Shown here in pieces: positions 58,426 to 64,000 of a stretch of DNA of 64,000 nt (position 1 is the stretch's first letter; every line of letters begins with the position of its first letter). Source of the DNA: Aptenodytes patagonicus (Eukaryota > Chordata > Aves > Sphenisciformes > Spheniscidae); the NCBI RefSeq assembly GCF_965638725.1, contig NC_134961.1, positions 6,788,641-6,852,640 on the forward strand, in the 5' to 3' direction. Both the position numbers and the translations under genes were made by a program. The notes beneath the pieces were generated by a model that saw nothing but the letters and a program-made list of their open reading frames with translations, made no database searches and had not been told where the DNA came from.

Positions 58426-59835
58426 GAGTTAGTAAGGTCTCAACTGATTCCGATTTAAGTGATCTATAAGAAACCCTCCTTTCTCATAGTAAGAGCAGGC
58501 CTGCCCCAGGGAAGTGATGAATGCATCGAAGAAATCACATTGACAATGTACAAGAAGCATTACTCTCAATAACGGTTAGATTTCTCCTAGCACCGAGGAG
58601 TTTTAGCACAAACCTTAAATCACCTCAAGCGATCCATCAACTTTCTTGAAAACGAAATCAAGCATGGCAGCGACAGGTTTCTTTTTTTTTTTTTGAACGG
58701 GATTATAAACACTACGCAGAGTCTTGAAAAAGCAACACGGCTGGAATATAAGCAATACAGTTTTAATTCTGACCAGTCACCTACAAACCCCTTGTCTTTC
58801 CACTGTTCTGATGGCATTATTAAATATCACATTTGTGACATCGCTCGGGAAAAATGACACAAAGATACAGACATTATGATACAATAGTACAAATGATAAA
58901 TTATTTATACAGTAAATAATGTCAATAGTCAGCACAAATTCATAAAAAGCAGCCGGCTCCCAGTATTATGAAAACAAGTTTGGTAAATATTTAAATTGTA
59001 ACACTTGTAAAGGAAGTGAGTCTTGTGAGATTCTGCTGTGAAAAATAAACCATATATTTCTCCACAATTTGTGCAATATTAATACATACAGTACACATTA
59101 GAAACTGTAACAGCAAAAGGGAAGATGGATAACAATAGTCGTCTTAGCTACGGGACTTCAAAAAGACTGTAAACACCACAACCCACCATGGTTTTCCTTC
59201 CCTGTCCCCTCAATGTAGTTTAGTTTCTATATAGTATAAAACTGAATAAATAACTGAGCTTATTTTGGGTTTAAAATTATGCCAAGATTTTTTTTTTATT
59301 TTTTTTTTTACAAAATATTTAACACTTTATCTTTGGTCAATTTGACCAGTAAGGCTATTTTGGGATACTAACATTTTAAAAATCAAAAGCACTTTTAATA
59401 TTTGCAAGTGAGAAAAGAAGGGGAAGCGGGAAATGCATTTGGAGAAATACGCCAGAGCAGATGCGATCGGATACGCACACGTCCTCCGTGCAAAAAGAAG
59501 CGGGAGGGAGGAGGAATTATTCTGGAGAGCAGTTAAAATTATCGCAAAAAGAGATTTACCATTCTGGACACAACTGAAGCTTCACCTGGCTAGGACAGCA
59601 ACCACCGTTCAGCGTCACCGCTACAGCACCCCACGCCTGCAGGGCACCTGAGACACGGGCACGGCTCCAGCCCAGGAACCGAGCGGATTTACCAAACCGG
59701 CTGCTTACCCTCTTCAACCCGGCTCCTGCCGCAAGCCCCGGCTCAGGCTGGGAACCTCGGCACGGTTAGTCCTTAGCCTAATGCTTTACAGCACCACAGT
59801 CTGGGCCGATGGCTCTTCAGAGTGCCTTGTCATGG

Positions 59836-59841
59836 TTTATT
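59836..59841 (-). terminator. EPN2: Candidate EPN2 polyadenylation signal (proximal)
   Basis: AATAAA on the minus strand, 2.8 kb after the stop, close to a short TA repeat at 59855-59869. It could be an alternative end. Confidence 0.35.
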
Positions 59842-62629
59842 GTGCGATATAGGTCTATATATATATATAAAAAAAAAAATGTAAAAGTAACACAGCTCTT
59901 ACAGAAGTGGCTTGGTAAAAGCAACAATTTGCCATTCAGCAGTTTCATTAAGCTAGGGCTTCCTACCAGACCAACAGCCCATCTCTATCAATTCACGGTG
60001 ACAGATCATGACTCTCAACTGTAGATGACTTCATCATCTTAAATGCTCACTATCAACCCCATCTTGCCTCCAGAAACAGTTACCTAGTGTTTAACGAGAG
60101 GATGCGGTTAGAACTTTCTGGCTGAATAGACAATGCCCCATCTAACTGTTGCAAATGCATTCAGGTGACAGACTAAGGGAAAAACATCAAGTGACCTCAA
60201 TCCCACTGTGGATAAAATTAAATTGGAAAAATAATGAAGGATAAATCTTGCCACAGATCAATTGGAAAGCACACACCCCCCACCCCCACCCCCATCTGCA
60301 AGAATCGCACCCTTCCTGGTCTACACTTTTCAGTAACTTCAACAACAACAAAAAAGTAAAGTATTTTTCCTTATTCTGAAAGGCAACATGAATGGTTTTT
60401 TGTTGTTTTTTTTTTTTAAAGACATACTGGGTGTGGACAGTAATTCTCTTTCCTCCTATGTAAAAACAAGAGCAGATGAATATTCTGAATCCTACTTGCA
60501 AATTCAATAGTATTCAAGAGGATAGAACAATCTGCATAGAAACATCCACACATTTAGCATTCCGTATACTAATAGAGCTACACTGACCTACACAGCTAAG
60601 ATCTGTGATTGTACCCTAGATTTGATAGTCTCTCAGCCTCCCCTACCCACCCAAAGATACAACCCAGTCCCTTCCACGTTAGCCAGCCCCTCCTTCCTGC
60701 GGCACGCGACCCTAGACTGGCACAGTCCCAACTACAGCATCATTACACCAGAACACACAACTCTGGCAATTTCTTTCAGCTTCTTTGTTTGTTTGCTTGT
60801 TCCCCCAACCCCCCCAACCCCCTTCTAATTAGGGAAAGGCCACCAAGATGCATCAGTTCATTCACAGAGATGCCCTCAAGGCAGTAGCAAGCACTGGGAC
60901 ATCCCTTTCCACGCGCTCTGCGGACGTTTGCGTCGTTGCTTGTGAAAGCAGAGCTCAGAAACGTTGCCATCTTTGAGAAGGCCAGGTTTCCACCAGAAAC
61001 ACTGGCTGAAACCTGAGCGCGGTTTAGTGCCGGTGAGTCCAGACATGCAAGTTAAAATGTACAGTTCAGCTTACAATTAATAGTTGTAAATGGAACCGGT
61101 TATTAATATGGGGTGCACCTTTCATTAAGAAAAATTAGTCAATGAAATTAATGAGTCGTGTTTGCACATTAGAACTTTTAACATCTCAAGTATTACAAGA
61201 AAAACCAGCCTCTCTTCCGATCTTCATAAAGGCTAAACGTCTGTCCATTTTGGTAATCGGGAAACGGGAACAAATCAAGGGGAAGGCAACTTTAGTGTTT
61301 TTTCTTTTTAATGTAGTCTTAAATCACGTTATGCTGAAATTCAATTCATCTAAAAATAATTAGTCACGAGAATTTGTTTTGATTTGCATTATGAATACTT
61401 CATTTAAAAGTAAATATTTTAGTGTTAATCTTCCCTTTTAAACTCTCTTTACAGAAACGAAGAGCTAAAACCATAAATAAGAGGGCATTAAAACCATAAA
61501 AATGACATTTGCCAATATCTTAATTTTTCAGCCAGACTTGATAAATCTATCAAAACCAGACAGTTAAATAAGAACCACATTATAAAAATTAGCAAAAAAA
61601 GGACTATTAGGTAACTCTGCAAACTCAAATATGAAACTGTACTAAACAAAATATGTGCAAAAGTATACAAGAGTAACTGCATATAGCAAGGTTAAGCCTG
61701 AATTAGTTTTAAAGCTTGCCCCGGTGAAACTGAATTCAAAGTTGTCCCACTGTATTTCTTTTTTCTTTCAACTCACATTGTAAGTCAAATAAAAACAAAA
61801 TACACATGATAACTTCCAAACGAAGCTGGTACTGGACAAGCACAGAGCAGGACACTCACTCAGCACGAGTGCAGCATGCCACTCACAGAGAGTTCCTCAG
61901 GAGTCCTTAGAGAGTAGTGTACAAATTCAACACTGCATACAACAGCACACGTTATACTTGACAACTTGAGAATGTTCTTGGGCTTTTTGTCTGTTTTTTG
62001 TTTTGTTTTTTTTTTTCCTTTTGAGACAAGCTTGCTTTCTCGGTCAAACCTCTGATAAGAAAGCAGTGCGATTTTGCGTTGCAATGTTTAATGCATAAAA
62101 ACCAGCCACCTGGGCCCTCCGAATCGTTCTCTTCTAAGAGTAAGGACTATGGGTGAACCAACAGTCTAGAACTGTGTATAGTTATGTGCAAAACATTCAC
62201 TAGCACTCTGAATCTCAGGTCTATCATATGGGCATAGGAAGTGACAGATGCAGGTAAATAGTAATTTCAGGATCCAGCACATCATCTGACATCTACAAAA
62301 TAGCCAACGGAGTTTAAAATGGCAGGTTCTCCCTAGAAAGTGTATTGAAATGATTAACAAAGTAACAAAATGGGCAGAATCTAACTTTGGTGAAAAGTCT
62401 GAACATTTCACATAATGCTCAACAAGCCAAAGTAAGGTACCATCTGTAGCAAAGACTAGATTTAGATTAACTGGTAAGTAGAGACAACTCTTCAAAGATC
62501 ATAACTGTAAACTGCAAATCTACTTCCAAGTCTCTTACACACCGTTCAGTCCACACAGGCCATGTTCATTTTGCTGTAAAGACTTCAGCCTGGAAACACT
62601 ATGAAAAGAAAGTTCCTTTAATTGGGTCT

Positions 62630-62967
62630 TTATAGGAGAAAAGGGTTAGTTGTATTTGTAGACTGGGATGCTGACGGCGGGATCCCTGTACTGTGAAGAG
62701 GTTGGGTCATTGATCCTGCAATGCTCACGTTCAGCCCCTGGCCCATCCTTGTTATAGATGCCACAGTGCCCATAGCTGGTATCGGTGCCATTCCCACAGG
62801 CACTGGGGCCATGGAAGACAGAGGTATTGGCTCCATGCTTATCGGTGGCACAGCACTGAAAGAAGGGCTGGTTCCCATCACAGGACTCGCTCTCATCTGA
62901 TTTAGAGTGAGTGGCTGAGGCTGATTCACTTGGAAGGGGTTGATTGGAGTTGGTGCTGTAGCGGCGC
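62630..62967 (-). CDS. EPN2: Epsin-2, last coding exon (partial gene)
   Basis: Epsin-2 is an endocytic adaptor that binds phosphoinositides through its ENTH domain (encoded outside the window), ubiquitin, AP-2, clathrin and EH-domain proteins. This exon gives the C-terminal 111 residues plus a split codon. It has NPF motifs for EH domains of EPS15 and intersectin: PTPINPFQVNQPQPLTLNQ near the start and the terminal TTNPFLL before TAA. Between them is a Met/Pro/Ser-rich stretch and the conserved GQGLNVSI, PLHSTGIPPSASQST. The acceptor on the minus strand is AAACTAG after a long pyrimidine tract. The paralogue is chosen from the tail sequence and the convergent B9D1 neighbour. The frame open upstream of the acceptor is intronic. 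Confidence 0.93.
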
Positions 62968-64000
62968 CTAGTTTTGAGAGAAGGGGGAAGAGGGAAAGAG
63001 ATCGCACCTCCATAAACATGAGGAGATTGTCTTTTCTGGCAAAGAACGCACCTTCTGCACATCCCCACATGCTCCCAACCCCAAAACACCCTGCCGAGAA
63101 AGCTGTGTGGATGCCATTCAGCAAACCGGGGCTGCACTGGTGCACAAGTACAGGCTGTTGCCCTGAACCTACCAATGCCACAAGACATCCCTTTGCTGAC
63201 CAACAGCTTCCACTTCTGATAGTAGTCACTGGAGAGACAGATTCTAAATTTGGTTACCTGGAACACGCTTAACCACCACATCCAGATCACCGTGGTGTTT
63301 TTTTTTAAATGCTACTTAAAATTTGCCTTACAGAAGAGAACTAATTGCAGGCTCTCTGTACTCCTTTACTGCAATCTGGCTACTGCAGATTTGTGCATTT
63401 GCTTCAAGATCTCATCCAGTCAACTCCATTTAGAAGCTGTACATGTTTCTGGCACTGAGTTTTGACAAGAATTCATAAAGTAAACCAGTTGTTTCCGAAT
63501 TACAGCGGTGCTAGAAAAAGCAGAGAATAACTTTCCCAGCGTTTGAGGTTCTTTGGACTGCTGCCAACACTACAAATTCCTTTTACCGTATATGTATAGC
63601 GTTATTTGGATGGCCCAGTGACCCCTTATAAACTTTTTGTAGTAACCGGTAATGGCAGATACACAGACTTCCTCTTGCTGAACACTGCCAAGGCTGTTCA
63701 GAATTACTGGTTTTTTTCCTACCCAAGGAGTTTAATAAACCGACATTTTTTTCCATTGGAAGAGCGAAGAAAATAAATACTGAAATAGTACTTTAAAGTA
63801 TTTCACCATACTAGCATCACACAGAAATTTCAGTGCATATGAATAGCTTTTAAAAAATATACACATCTTCCACGTGTTTAGTGTCACCATCTAAGTCTGC
63901 TGTAAGTAAAGGCTCACTTCTAACCGGGGCCAGTTTACAGGAGAACTGCAACAGCTTATTTTTTTCAAAATACGCTGAGGGTGTGTTTTGATCAAAACTG
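62968..64000 (-). other. EPN2: EPN2 intron (partial)
   Basis: Sequence upstream of the last EPN2 exon. No further epsin exon is recognised in the remaining 1 kb. The open frames there do not resemble the DPW or ubiquitin-interacting regions. Confidence 0.75.

Larger units (their letters stand above)
58400..62629 (-). other. EPN2: EPN2 3' untranslated region (extent inferred)
   Basis: A continuous AT-rich block downstream of the EPN2 stop on the minus strand, with no credible coding frame. It contains T and A homopolymers and two C-rich tracts (60276-60293 and 60802-60822) that would be G-rich in the mRNA. The extent is set by the distal candidate poly(A) signal. Confidence 0.5.

Noticed and set aside
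63246..63290. Possible extra EPN2 exon on the minus strand ending CGTGTTCCAG before GTAACC
   Set aside because: The short frame before this donor (GDLDVVVKRVP) does not match the epsin tail and has no acceptor with a good pyrimidine tract nearby.

Overview
The window is a piece of a bird chromosome. Two things point to this: intron-rich vertebrate genes with canonical GT-AG junctions, and CR1 retroposons whose 3' ends carry the ATTCTATG-type octamer repeats typical of avian CR1. The CR1 consensus looks more like that of Neoaves than of chicken, but this is a judgement from memory. Three protein-coding genes can be supported.

Positions 1-35059 (plus strand) hold the 3' part of CACNA1H, the gene for the T-type calcium channel Cav3.2. 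Ten exons encode the end of the III-IV linker, all of domain IV (S1-S6 with the pore loop) and the whole cytoplasmic C-terminal tail, about 840 residues. The exons fit together in phase. The 5' three-quarters of the gene lies left of the window. Its introns hold one young 5'-truncated CR1 (19174-19677, minus), an older CR1 (about 22684-23015, minus), a very old CR1-like fragment (about 10430-10610) and a MIR/L2-like fragment (about 17510-17700). A 3' UTR of roughly 1.2-1.85 kb follows the stop, with two candidate polyadenylation signals.

Positions 36.9-45.6 kb are intergenic. No exon is credible there. It is GC-rich sequence broken by AT-rich islands full of TAATTA-like homeodomain cores and one perfect-armed 23-bp inverted repeat, which makes it a candidate regulatory landscape.

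Positions 45929-48958 (plus strand) hold a complete seven-exon B9D1 gene (206 aa), a ciliary transition-zone (MKS/B9 complex) protein. Its CpG-island promoter has RFX X-box-like sites and a strong G-quadruplex-forming tract. A second young CR1, retaining a long C-terminal ORF2 frame, lies downstream at 49662-50348.

Positions 58.4-62.97 kb (minus strand) hold the last coding exon of EPN2 (epsin-2, ending NPFLL) and a long AT-rich 3' UTR. B9D1 and EPN2 are tail to tail, as in human 17p11.2. CACNA1H is on human 16p13.3, so the window spans a linkage found on the avian chromosome corresponding to chicken chr14. I found no undescribed gene system. The most useful leads are non-coding: the X-boxes and G4 tract at B9D1, G4 tracts in the EPN2 3' UTR, the AT-rich islands, and 3' UTR motifs of CACNA1H.
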